A DNA stretch of 64,000 nucleotides, from NCBI GenBank assembly GCA_026075535.2, contig AP026548.1, forward strand, positions 8,122,001-8,186,000, in the 5' to 3' direction. A program made the translations under genes and the position numbers. Origin of the DNA: Tricholoma matsutake (Eukaryota; Basidiomycota; Agaricomycetes; Agaricales; Tricholomataceae). Below, piece after piece: positions 32,708-43,544 of the stretch. Every line of letters starts with the position of its first letter. Position 1 is the stretch's first letter. The notes below the pieces were generated by a model. It saw only the letters and a list, made by a program, of their open reading frames with translations. It was not told where the DNA came from and searched no databases.

Positions 32708-33393
32708 TGTTAAGAACTGATCCTGGAAGGCACGTCAGAATCTGGTCAGACCCTGTGGGTGTCGATAACAGAAAGTTGTTGGGTTGTAGTGGGTCCTGCA
32801 AAGGGGAACAGAAAGGACTCGGCTTCAGCTTATAAGAAGCTGCACCCTTCACCTCATCTGGTGTCCTAATTTTGAGATGAAGGTTTGGAGGTAGGAGTGG
32901 GGAAGTGCGGGTAAATGCAGGGGAGGAGCTTGGGTTAAGCTCAGGTGAGACCAAAGCTTGGAAGGAAGAACTAGAGGTTGAGTCAAATGAAGTTCAGACT
33001 CTTAGAGGACAGAGGTAGGAATGGAACAAGATTTAGATTGGCAAGTTAAAGACAGGGCTTTGTTGAGTCTATGTCGATATATGAACTGAGGAATACAAGG
33101 TGAAACTAACTAAGCTTAAATACTGTAGTCTGGAATAAAGGTAGAATGGAAGCAGAGGCTGCGGCAGTGTCTCCACTGTGTAGATAAATTACCTAGCGGG
33201 AGCTGCACAGGAATCTGTAGTCAAATTTGCAAAAGAGATGGCAGCCTTGGGAAGGCAGCCTGGTGCACAGCAGTGTGGGCAGTGCAAGGCAGCCAGAAAC
33301 AAGAGTGGGAGGAGTTGACAAATGTTGGGTTCGAGGTGCAGAAAAGGGTTGGACAGATGTGGGTTCCAATCGGGTGAGGAATGGTTCTTGACA
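32708..33393 (-). repeat. 5' LTR of element C
   Basis: 686 bp, TGTTAAGAAC to TTCTTGACA on the plus strand. In element direction it carries a TATTTAAG box and, downstream of it, GTTCATATAT (plus-strand 33077-33086), which is complementary to the site 2 nt inside the element (32696-32705). Confidence 0.87.
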
Positions 33394-33398
33394 CCATG
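33394..33398. repeat. Target-site duplication of element C, right copy (CCATG)
   Basis: Exact match to 13087-13091. The KDZ coding sequence resumes here. Confidence 0.88.
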
Positions 33399-36300
33399 CC
33401 AAACTCCCCTTCAAGTTCTCATTGGGCATGGCCTCTTTCCTACTGCTCCTACATATCCTCACATGGCAGTTTCAATCCACCTCCTTGACTTCTACCACAC
33501 AATATTTGAATGATCATGTGATGCAGTTACCATGATGGCTAATGCACTTAACACTTTCTACAGGTGGCATGGGTTTATTCTTCTTAACCATAAGGTAAGT
33601 ACTAGTATGTGCTAAGTGATGGATTTCCAGTCTACTTATCTGATGTAATAGCGACAGCCCATCCAGGATGCATTTCATAGAGGTCTAGGCTATGCAACTC
33701 AGTGGTATGACATCTTGGGAGTTCATCTGGAGAAACAAGTGGACTTGGCACTGGAATCAGCCAATGTGGAAATTCAGGGCCAAAGTCCACATGAAGAAGT
33801 CACATACCAATCAACACAGTCACCATCATTGACTGAACTGTCATTTCCAGCAACAAGCCCCATCTTCCAACCCCCACCACACATGGAATGTGCACAAATT
33901 CTTCAACAACGATGTCCAGCTTGCTTCGGAGGCACCCGATATGGGCGATCATTTGACAAGTGAGTGCAAAGACTTTGTGGTTGTTATGCTGTCAATCTGA
34001 TGTTCTGTGAAGAGGGGGAGATGTTCACATAGCTGTAGATGGGAATTTCAATCATTGTCACCTCAGATCTGCTGGTGAATGCCCTGAGTTTTATGCTCCA
34101 CAATTTATTTTACCCAAGGACCAAATTGACGCAGTAGGTGATCATATTGATAGCATTTGGAAATGACCTCCAAAAGCTTGGCAGCCCATTGTTCCTGATA
34201 AAGCTGTTGATGAATGTGAATCTTCCCATACCACTGGCTCTGGCTTGAAGTTAAAAATTAGTGGGTCTGTACAGTGTCGGCTGCATTTCAGATCGTAGTC
34301 TTCAGCTGGTATGTTTCTGATAATTTTTGTATGTCATTTGTTCACAATTGGTTACAGTATGACATCCTACCTTCAAATATCACAGAACATTTTCTGCTTG
34401 CAACAAGTGCAATGCATGCATATGCTCATCAATGGTCTTGTCAATTAGTCTACAACCCTTGGCTGCAAAAAGGTTTGGGTCTCAGTGATGGAGAAGGAGT
34501 TGAGCGGCTGTGGTCAAAGATGCAATAGCTAATTGGCATTACAAGGTCCTCTGCAGTGTGTACATTGGGACATAGCCATGCTGTGATGTTTACTGGTTCC
34601 TTTAGAGATGAAGATGGATTTGGTTGATTGATTGACATGCGGGATTGATCACATCTGATCATCGGGATGACCTTGGTGGCTGGATATGAAGGTGGTTGAA
34701 AAGGGGTGTTGAAGGTCAGGGAGGGAAGGCTCAAGCCATTCTTGAAGAAGTGGGCATTTCTGTTGAAGAGCTGCGAGTCCAGTGGGAGCTACAGCAAGTT
34801 TCACAGCTCTCTCTTCATGCTTGTATGTATAAGGGCAACCTAAGCCTCTAGCAAAGGGAAATCCGAAGTTAAAATTATACTACATAATACAGGCATTGGG
34901 GACACACCTAGCAAAGGGAAATCCAAAGAGAAAACTCTAAGGATCCCCTTGCTGATGCCCAGTATATGTGAAGACAACAAAAATCAAATATAACCTAAAA
35001 ATAGAAAAAGGCGGAGATAGGCAGATCAAGGCCGCCAAATGACATCATACCAAGGGGTATGTGTCGGAAGGGGTACTCCGCCTCTAAATATAAAAGTGTC
35101 AACATGTACAAACATGATAGCAAGGGAAAATTAGTAATAAAATCCGGAAAAATCATAGAAAATGAAGAATAGAAGGAAATGAGGTGGGGAAAAATATAGG
35201 ACAAACATAAAAAATAGGAAAAACACCCAGGGCACCCCCCTAGTCCCCTTACAGTATGTGGTCCATTGGATTTACTTTCTGCAACTTCACTTTTGATCAT
35301 TTAGATGCACCGGCACATCTCAAGAAAGAACTTGATATGGTATTGAATCTTCAAGCTGATCTCGACACAGTTGATTCAGCTATACAATCGACCCATGCAC
35401 TTATCTCAAAATCTGAACATCCTGCAGATTCCCTCAATCTCCTCACATCACTCCAAGAGACCCACAAGAACTTGAAGGAGAAAGTAGAGGCACTCTACGC
35501 ATCACTCAATGTCCATGAAACCTTTCCCAAACTTCAAGGCCTGGACTTCGAGTTTGTTTGTACCCTTCTCATGGCATACGACCTCAAGATCAATATTCGA
35601 AAGCGGGTGATTGGGAGTTTCTTTGAGTGGGATAAGCTTGATCAGGCAGCAGGCAGTCGTGAACAAGCACTTGGTTGGTGTAACTTTAATTAATACCACA
35701 TTCTTTATTAACTGTTTTATAGGTACAAAGCTACATCAGACGACATGGAAAGCCATATCAAAATGCAAACCTGCACTAATGAATGTGATTTGCAAGTTTA
35801 ACAAGTATTGCATGACACTGGAGACACTATACAAGCCAGAATGGGACATACCGCTGCCTGAGCTGCTCCCAACCCAACTCGCAGTCCTGCGGGATAGCTC
35901 CACTCTCATGGAGGACATCTGGATTACACCAATGAATGGTCAAGTACCTAGGTGGTTAGAGGATGTCGATGTTTGTGAGGGTATCCATGCTGTTCTCAAA
36001 ATGGATCAGTGTCTTGAGGAGCATCGCCACCTTGGTTTGGAAGCAGATAACTTGTGCAGGAGGTTTGGGTGTGAGTTGAGTGTGGTTGAAGTGACGCTGG
36101 CTACACCATCAAGTAAGGGTTTTATCAAGTGTTTGCCAGCTACTAACCTGGTTAAACTCTCCCAGATCAGTCATTGTATGTCCTTCTAACTCAATGATGC
36201 AACCACCTCCTCAGCCTCAAACCACATTGGGCTACCACACTGGTATTGAGTTTGCATTTTGATGCACATATCTCTTCAGCAAAGTCAGTTGCAAGCTGGT

Positions 36301-36570
36301 TGCACTCTCATGCTGCCATTGGAGCCAAATGTGGTGACTATTCTATGTCATCAATCTCTGAGAAACTGGAGATATATGATGTTGATAATGCGATGCCAGA
36401 TGATGAACACTGTGCAATGATGTTTTACTTGATCTCATGATGGATGAAATGATTTTAGGTAATATCCTTGTCGATGAGGATGAAGCTGACCATACAGATG
36501 AAGATACAGACATCTGTACCAGTGAGCGGGTAGTTGTACCACTAACATGGTCTGTTCTGGTGAGTTCCTA
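33399..36570 (+). pseudogene. KDZ transposase gene, 3' part
   Basis: Continues from 13091: CQTPLQVLIGHGLFPTAP, AVSIHLLDFYHTIF, CPACFGGTRYGR (about 33915), then after a frame change AVDGNFNHCHLRSAGECPEF (first catalytic Asp) and AVDECESSHTTGSG. About 60 residues expected next, including the second acidic residue, are missing around 34265-34330. YDILPSNITEHFLLATSAMH and GLGLSDGEGVERLWS (catalytic Glu region) follow, then an LTR insertion (34828-35253), a coiled region and a conserved tail (ALMNVICKFNKYC, LMEDIWITPMNGQVPRWL, GLEADNLCRRFGCELSVVE). The family catalyses cut-and-paste transposition. The central deletion, stops and insertions show it is dead. Confidence 0.85.
34828..35253 (-). repeat. 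Solo LTR of the A/B family inside the KDZ gene
   Basis: A 426-bp LTR in reverse orientation (TATAAGGGC ... CCCCTTACA on the plus strand) flanked by exact GTATG duplications at 34823-34827 and 35254-35258. It has the B-type variant (GGGTGTTTTTCC on the minus strand). No internal element sequence is present, so it is an LTR-LTR recombination product. It fixes the family's LTR ends as TGTAAGG...CTTATA. Confidence 0.93.
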
Positions 36571-36639
36571 ATTGTTGATCTAGGTGCAAGTTAATGCTAG
36601 GATTACAGGAATGGATTACTTGAGACACAACACTTCTCG

Positions 36640-38575
36640 ACAACCTCCAGTGCTTATGGTCTCACACCACTATCCTGACACAACAGCCACATATCATGTT
36701 TGAATCAAAGGACCTTCATATTATGCAGACATCAAGTGCCCGCCTGAACGATACCTGTCTCAACGGTGATAGGTTGTCTCCTCAGCTCAAAGGCCAATTC
36801 ACCATTACAACCACATTCTAATCACATTGGCTAACTCCTACAATGTCCCAGAAGCAGCACGACCACTTCTGACCAGGTCTATCGATCATGATATCATATT
36901 GACCACGTCGAAACATCACCAGGACATCGATCATACTTAGAAACCACATCGCACAACTTTAGGACTACCTTGAAATGCCCTAAGATCCCTCTGAACAAAC
37001 ATTGAATATCCCCAATCAACTTCAAACAACTGCGACTGCAATCGAACATCGTTGACCATTGTTGACCATCATCGAGCATTATTGATCGACATCGAGAGAC
37101 TACAAGCAACATCGGGCACCACATTCATTATCTAAATGGTGGAATACCATGTGCCAGGGAGTATTCCAACTCATGCTCAAACCTGCTGATAGTAGGTCAG
37201 CCTCATTCCAAGTCCCTATCATGTACAGAACCCGCTGGATGGATTATTGTGACACTTAGCATGGTTTATACACAAAGGACAGTCTCTTTTTAGTTCTTTC
37301 CCTTTATTACTCCTTCATCATATGATATATCTCTTTCTTGTTCAGATTCCAGTCTCATTTTGGCCTCATGTCTTAACTCATATCTTTTGTCTCATGTTCT
37401 ACACATGTTTCTTATACCATTTTAGGAAGTTTCTTTTAAAACATATAAAACTCTGTAGTATCTACTTGGAAAAAACAAGAAATCGTCTTCACATATTGTC
37501 TCGTATAAAGTTCTAAGAATCTGATCTATCCTCTAAACAATCGAAACTTCTACGAGTGTTCTTGATTGACGAGAAACCTTTGCAACCATCATCATCCTTG
37601 ATAGGCTTTCGATCCTCTCATCATTAGCACTAGTAACCATTCTGGCACTTCCTAGCCATCAGCTATAATCTTCGTATACTATTGATCGACCAAAAGTCCT
37701 TAGAACTCACACATCGAACCTCAATGATAAACATTGTTTGCCATCAATCTTGTTGATCATCCTCGATATCAATCAATACTCCATTGGACTGTGCTAAACA
37801 CCTTCCTCTCTTATAGAACTACCTTTATGACTAGTGCCAACTAGTTGTCTTCCCATTGGTCAGACCATGAACATTTGGAATGTCTTGCACTTCCTCTGAC
37901 TTGTGCAAATATCATTGGTTGCCTCATCGGCAGTTTTGGTGGTTTTCCCAGGTTGAATATCATCAATGGCATGGCAGCTCTGTTCCATGCAGAATTCTCC
38001 CAAGCTTCATCCCCTTCCATGTCACATAGTCAATGATGTGCCATATTTTCAATGCATGACCTTCCCATGATACGATACAATGCGAAGGATGACAAACTTT
38101 GGAGACGGCTCCACCAGCTAGAGTATTGGAATAAAGATTTTTGGATCCTGCCTGTTCATAGGACTCACCCATCTTTGCATTGAGTGTTCTGCTGTATCTC
38201 ATTGCATACTAGGCAACTCTTTTTATTTGACAGCCTCTTGGACCAGTTGGGCTGGAGATGCAATACCAAGGTGATGTCCCTTTACTTCAATGAACCGCTG
38301 CCATCCATGTAACATTTGATCTAGGATGTCATGTGCCTTATTACTCAGCTGGTTCTTCTCACAAATAAACAAGGATACTACCTGCCTGATGTCACTGAGG
38401 GCTGGTCAGCCCATCCTCTTGTGGTAAGGGTTTGCTTTCTGATGTTGAAGCGCCATGGGTCTGATTTGGTTGTGACAGGTATGCACGATGCAGACCAACA
38501 CGGTTGACTGTGGCTTATGGGTACTGGCTGCAATAGTGGCAGTATTGCAGGGTTACCAAGTGATGGCACATTTGG
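36640..38575 (+). pseudogene. Ulp1-like cysteine protease gene, split by repeat E
   Basis: Upstream of the insertion: FESKDLHIMQTSSARLNDTC. After it: LNGMAALFHAEF, CAIFSMHDLPMIRYNAKDDK, LWRRLHQLEYWNKDFWILPV, HRTHPSLH (catalytic His) followed by a stop where Trp is expected, FLFDSLLDQLGW (catalytic Asp), and in another frame MQTN..DCGLWVLAAIVAV with the oxyanion Gln and catalytic Cys. This is the C48 (Ulp1/SENP) arrangement. Such proteases cleave SUMO-like modifiers, and Ulp1-like genes are known companions of KDZ transposases in mushrooms. Stops at TGA, frameshifts and the E insertion (36767-37965) make it a pseudogene. Confidence 0.8.
36767..37965 (+). mobile_element. Repeat E copy 2, inserted in the Ulp1-like gene
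   Basis: A 1199-bp copy from TGATAGG to TATCATCA, flanked by ACGG (36763-36766) and ATGG (37966-37969), a 4-bp duplication in which one copy shows C-to-T at a CpG. The coding frame of the Ulp1 gene continues across (TCLN | GMAAL). The interior holds reiterated CATCGA-type motifs (36900-37110) and an AT-rich promoter-like core (37260-37510) also present at 14050-14230 and 46300-46530. Confidence 0.7.
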
Positions 38576-38755
38576 CGAATCCGAGTCTATAAATACTAAT
38601 ATTCTATGTATAGAAGATATGCTGTCATTGAATTAGACATTTGTAGGTGTGTGAGAAGGACATGGTTGGGTTCAGAGAACTGCTATATAATTACATTTCT
38701 CTTCCTCATGCTACCATGTATATGTAGATATACATATAGTCATACAAATCAAGAA
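38576..38755. other. Short spacer
   Basis: AT-rich sequence with TATGTAGATATACATATAG near 38727-38735. No gene seen. Confidence 0.5.
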
Positions 38756-40323
38756 TTACACATTGAACAAATGGGTTCTAGTATGCACTGCGAGATGGAG
38801 GGATGAGGCCTCCTGTGCAACCCACTGTAGCCACAGCTTTGCCATCGCACACTCCCAGTGTCCATCCTCATACTGTGCTATGAAACACTTCCCCTCATCC
38901 CACCTTGTGATAGCATTATCCAACATCTCTGTTAGCACCTTGGTACTGACTTGTTGCCATGTATATTCAGTTTCCCTCAGCATTTGTAAATGTCGCCCGT
39001 TGTCAAGAACCATTCCTCGCCCAATTGGAACCCACATCCATCTGACCCTTTTCTGCACCAAGAACCCGACATGCATTGACTCCTCCCATTTTGTTCCCAG
39101 CCACCTTGCACTGCCCACACTGCTGTGCACCAGGCCGCCTTGTACAGCACCCATGGCTGCCATCCCAAGGCTGCTGTCTCTTTTGCAAATTTGACTATGG
39201 ATTCCTGTGCGGCTCCTGCTAGGTAATTTATCTATGCAGTCAAGACACTGCCACAGTCTTTGTTCCTGTTCTGCATTTATTCTGGACTACAGTATTTAAG
39301 CTTAGTGAGTTTTGCCTTGTATTCCTCAGTTTGTATATTGACATAGACTCAACTTTAACCTGCCAATCTAAACCTCCTTCTACTCCAACCTCAGTTCTCT
39401 AAGAGTCTGAACTCCATTCGACTCGACCTCTAGTCTCCCTCTGAAGTTCTACCTCATCTGAACTTAACCTAAGTCCCTCCATACTCCTTCCTGCATTTAC
39501 ATGCACTTTCCTGCTCCTACCTCCAAACCTTTGACTTGAAATTAGGACACCAGACAAGGTGAAGGGTGCAGCTTCTTACAAGCTGAAGCCAAGTCCTTTC
39601 CATTTCCCCTCCCACAGAATCTGCAATGACCTGACAACCTTCCGCTATCATCACCCACAGGGTCTGATTGGATTCTGACGTGTCTTATAGGATCAGTTCT
39701 TAGCACCCATGCATGACATGCTGTAAACACTGTGTATATTCAAGTTCCCCAATAGATTCCGAAGGTGGCCCTGTGATGTATGGTGGTCCAAGGTCCCAGA
39801 TATCTAATCCTGTCTTGTTGAGAAGGTCGGCACTCTTTGCAGCATCCTGGAATAAGGTTGATGCAATGGGGAGCTTGAGTTGCAGAGCTTCAGCTACCAA
39901 TGCCTGTGGAAGGTTGGGTGCAGATGATTGGACAGTGGCCACACTGGATGTACATGTTCCTTGGTGACTATGAGCTTTCTTGTAGGCAATATGAGTTCCT
40001 TAGCACTGTAGGAAGCCCATGTTGATGGTTTTGTGCTAGTACCAGTGGTGAAAGACATACTGCTGACCTTGCTGTTGCACATGTTGCCTTGCCTTTGAAG
40101 CAGAGACTCGATCAATGAAGGTGAATGATTTTGCTTGTCTGCCCATGATTTCAATTAGAAGGAAGGGTTGAATTGCTTTGGGTTCTTTGAACAGATTTAG
40201 GTGTTTTTGTGCATCCAAAAAATAAAAGTCAGTCACTCTGATAACCTCCCTACATGTGGGTATCGTACTGACTGGCAGATTTACATGCTCCTCCTGCACT
40301 TCTCCTTTGGATAGTACATGCAA
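38756..40323 (-). pseudogene. Unknown gene remnant interrupted by a solo C LTR
   Basis: Leftward open stretches give MHVLSKGEVQEEHVNLPV, REVIRVTDFYFLDAQKHLNL, KEPKAIQPFLLIEIMG, then after stops QSSAPNLPQALVAEALQL and LGPPYITGPPSESIGELEYT. On the far side of the LTR come RETEYTWQQVSTKVLTEMLD and GHWECAMAKLWLQWVAQEAS. The pieces read as one hypothetical protein gene invaded by the LTR at 39001-39705. I do not recognise the family. Several stops suggest it is not functional. Confidence 0.45.
39001..39705 (+). repeat. Solo LTR of the element C family
   Basis: A 705-bp LTR in the orientation opposite to element C (TGTCAAGAACC ... GTTCTTAGCA), flanked by CCCGT (38996-39000) and CCCAT (39706-39710), a probable 5-bp duplication with one change. 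It is more diverged than the LTRs of element C. Confidence 0.85.
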
Positions 40324-41290
40324 AATGAAGTGAACAGTGAATAAATTCCAAGGAGGGCTGTTTTATTTGCAATGTGATTGGCTGCTCAAACTGGCTTCAT
40401 ATTGAGCAGGATATCCTCATTAGGTTGTATTGGTTCGAGGGGTCTAGGCAGTGTCTAGACTTCATACAGAGTCAGACTGATTCAAGATGATGGTCCCTTG
40501 GAGGTGGTTAGATTAATTAAGGAACTGGAACTGTCATCATGGAAGCCTGTTGTCAGTTCTGCGATGACTTGCAAAGTTTTCAGACTATATGAATGAATAT
40601 CTCTTGCTGAGTATACAAGAAAGGTTGAGTTTGGATGTGTTCTCACTGTACATTCTTGAAAACCATGGTCAGAAACAATTGTGCTTCAACTTGAAGTTGT
40701 AGATAGCGGATCTCTCTGGTAGTGATCACTGCTTCCACATGTTGTGGTTCATACCTCATCAATAACCTCATCTTCCTCTTTCAAATGTAGCTGTGACTCT
40801 CTACTGGAAGGAGTGCTGGACTTCTATGGTGGCTCAGAAGATGTCCAAGGGCCCCAATACCGGAAGCATGCTTGCTGGTCGCTACCTCCCCTGTGTTGTG
40901 CTCTCACATCTACTGCTCTTTTCTTCTCCCCTCCATTGTTCAGTTTTTCATTCAAGCACCCTCCTGCACCTTCCAGTTTTTCTCCTCTTCAAATCCTCAT
41001 TTCCCCTCTTTCATTCAGTTTCTTGTTCAAGCACCTCCTGCCCCTCTAAAAACTGAGTTCCTCCTCTTCAAAACCTCATTTTTCCCACTCTTTCTTGCCT
41101 GTAAGTATAATTCCAATAAATATATCTACTTTGATCTGACCCTGATGCAAAGGTTATATCTTGGAAGTCGCATTTTTCAAAAGCTTGTTTTCCTGTTCCA
41201 AGATCTCTTTTCCCACATTCTTTCTTGCTTGTAAGTATAACTCTAGTAAATATATTTACTTCGATCTGACCATTATGTGAAGGTTATATC
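40324..41290. other. Unassigned stretch with short direct repeats at its right end
   Basis: No supported gene. The right end contains two imperfect copies of an approximately 90-bp unit (41091-41180 and 41221-41310). Confidence 0.45.
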
Positions 41291-41310
41291 TTGGAAGTCG
41301 CATTTTTCCA
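41091..41310. repeat. Imperfect direct repeat, about 90 bp, two copies 130 bp apart
   Basis: Both copies contain TTCTTGCYTGTAAGTATAA, AATAAATATAT-type sequence, CGATCTGACC-like sequence and GGTTATATCTTGGAAGTCGC. They lie just before the unknown gene family at 41291. Confidence 0.8.
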
Positions 41311-41402
41311 CATCCTTGTCATGTTTTCTCATCTTGTATTCTTGTGTATCGTAAGTTTTTTTGAGCCAAAACATAGAGTGCGTGCACTGAAGTATAACGG
41401 GA

Positions 41403-42205
41403 TTTTTGTGATGCATGTCTCACCTGATCTACCAATTCATATCCCACCCACTCTACTCCCCCAGGGTGGTGAACTCATGGATGTCATGCCCACCCAACCA
41501 GTGGCAGGAATTATGGAGGAGCAGATTGGTGGTGGGCGCAGCCCATATCACCTACAGCCAAGTATCAACCTCACCCCAAATGCACCAAAGGAGGTGCATG
41601 TTGTGGCAAAAAATTGCAGGACCACATACCCTGCAGAAGGGTCAACTAGTGTAATAACTGCTCTTCCCGATGGACTAGATGGTCTGGGCAAAGATGTTCT
41701 AAAGTCTATGTGTACTGATGAGGATATTGAATTGACTCCCAGTCCTCCTCAGGCCTTGTCTCAACCTACCCGCAGACCTCCCCAGCCCTATCCAGTCTCC
41801 TCATCTATGGATCCTTTTCTTGTCCCCACTGCTCAGCCTTGCAAAGGAAAAGCTAAAGAACAGCCACTTCATATGCTTGGGCTCGGCCCACCTGGCCAGC
41901 TGAATTTACATCTTGCACCTTCTCCATCTCCACCATCTCCTCGATCCTGCAACCCACCCCCCAAGTTTATGAGAGAACCCAGACCTCCCCAGCCCTATCC
42001 AGTCTCCTCAGCTATGGATCCTTTTCTTGTCTCCAATGCTCAGCCTCACAAAGGAAAAGCTAAAGAACAGCCGCTTCATATGCTTGGGCTTGGCCCACCT
42101 GGCCAGCTGAATTTACATCTTGCACCTTCCCCATCTCTGCCATCTCCTCGATCCTACAACCCACCCCCCAAGGTTATGAGAGAAACAACAGCTGGTCGAG
42201 CATAG
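41403..42205 (+). pseudogene. Unknown Pro-rich protein exon with an internal 210-bp duplication
   Basis: An open frame with PPTLLPQGGELMDVMPTQP, DGLDGLGKDVLKSMCTDEDI and a Pro/Ser-rich region containing two tandem copies of a 70-residue unit (PPQPYPVSSxMDPFLV ... KGKAKEQPLHMLGLGPPGQL ... NPPPK) at about 41771-41980 and 41981-42190. With the following blocks it resembles a widespread uncharacterised protein family of mushroom genomes, known to me only as hypothetical proteins. The true first exon is not identifiable. Confidence 0.5.
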
Positions 42206-43505
42206 ACAATGCCACCAATGACAATGAAAATCAGCCATTGCCCTCTGGCCAAATCTCAAATCTCCACCATGAGCTGCTATGTGGCACCTACAAGCAGGCT
42301 GACAAAAATTTTTGCCAAGCTTCTGAGGAAACGAACCAGCCACTAAAAGGCATAATCACCAATTATGCACAAAAGCAGGGACAATTGTCCAGGAAATCTG
42401 ACTGGAATGTGTACCAGCAATTTTTTGCCTCTGATCCTTAGGGAACAATCTCACATGGATGATCCACATGTGTCAGGTGGATAGTTGAGTTGGTTTCTTT
42501 CGACTCCCATAATCTAACATAAGTTTCAGTTTGTAACTGTTGGGAATCATTCAAGATGCTCAAAGACTACACCAAAATTCTTGAAACATTTGAAGCCCTG
42601 CAGGTTGTTTCAAACAACAATGAAACCCTTCAGAAGTGCCAGTGTGTCTTTGAGTCACAAGTAAAGAAGGGGGTCAAATTGGTACATATGATCCTGCCTC
42701 TACAATGATATGGCTAAAGTTCCACCAGGCTGCTGAGGCTGCTGCCTTGAGATTCAATATGTTACTTGTTCTTGTTGGCAGTTCTGTGAATGAGGATGGC
42801 AGGCTGGGTGCATATCATTGCACTCCAGGACTGGTCGGTGTAAGTTCCTTAACCACCATGTTGTCATGACATTGATGTGTTTTTCAGGTATTTGATGACA
42901 TCCTTCTGGGTGATGACGACACTATAGGTCTAGTCTGAGAATGATCTTTGTATGCTGCCATTATTACATACCATAATCCACTCACTAACCACCTCTTCAG
43001 CAACTCAGCACACAAAACCTTTGCTCAGCATTACATTGCAGCTTGGAACCACAGCACTGCTGAACAAACTCTCCACCCTCCCTCTGAGAGCAGTGATGAG
43101 GCTGGAGTTGGAATTAGTCCCCTTGATGACAACAGTCCCAATGAGAATGAAGACAAGATCTGTACTGCCAAAATTGACAAGAAGAGAAATATTATAAAAG
43201 GGGTGATGCTGAAGGGTTTCAGTAAGTCCTTATCATGCAAAATACTCAACATGAAACTTATGTGCTTTGCTAGCAGACCTTGGCTGCCCTCTCTGCCCCA
43301 AGGGTGGTTCAAAAGTTGTTACCCTTCCCTGGATGAACCTTCACAAAACCTTGAGTGAGTGTGGTGTCTATATTGAGGGCTTGCCCGAAGATGTTGCATT
43401 TCTCAATGAAACAAAGAAGATCTCAGGAACTAGTCAGGGTGTGAAGGACCTTCCTGCAGGTGCCGTCAAATTATTGTTGGGTGCATTCAAAGATCCCCAC
43501 CTCTG
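42206..43505 (+). pseudogene. Unknown gene family, middle exons (broken)
   Basis: Pieces in different frames belong together: QPLKGIITNYAQKQGQLSRK followed by WNVYQQFF, then AAEAAALRFNMLLVLVGSSV with AYHCTPGL, FDDILLGDDD, and LHKTLSECGVYIEGLPEDVA with GVKDLPAGAVKLLLGAFKD. The order matches a recurrent but uncharacterised family I recall from Agaricomycete genomes. Stops and frame changes between the pieces may include introns, but several (around 42440-42900) cannot be joined cleanly. Confidence 0.45.
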
Positions 43506-43544
43506 ACCAAGGTTTTGTAAAGGTGATAAAGAAGGTATGTCGCA

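Larger units (their letters stand above)
13092..33393 (-). mobile_element. Element C: minus-strand Ty3/gypsy chromovirus, with E, A and B nested in its 3' LTR
   Basis: The termini are TGTTAAGAACTGATCC on the left and GGTTCTTGACA on the right, and the flanks carry an exact 5-bp duplication CCATG (13087-13091 and 33394-33398). That shows one insertion event into the KDZ gene. Transcription orientation is leftward: the 5' LTR is 32708-33393, the 3' LTR is 13092-13635 plus 26747-26902 (split by the E repeat), with internal DNA at 26903-32707. The polypurine tract AAGGGGGAAATAC (minus strand) abuts the 3' LTR near 26903-26917. Order in element direction: gag, protease, RT, RNase H, truncated integrase, chromodomain, then an opposite-strand ORF before the 3' LTR. 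Confidence 0.88.

Noticed and set aside
34995..35300. Open frame across the solo LTR
   Set aside because: Equivalent frames occur in every LTR copy of the A/B family and are LTR sequence, not a gene.
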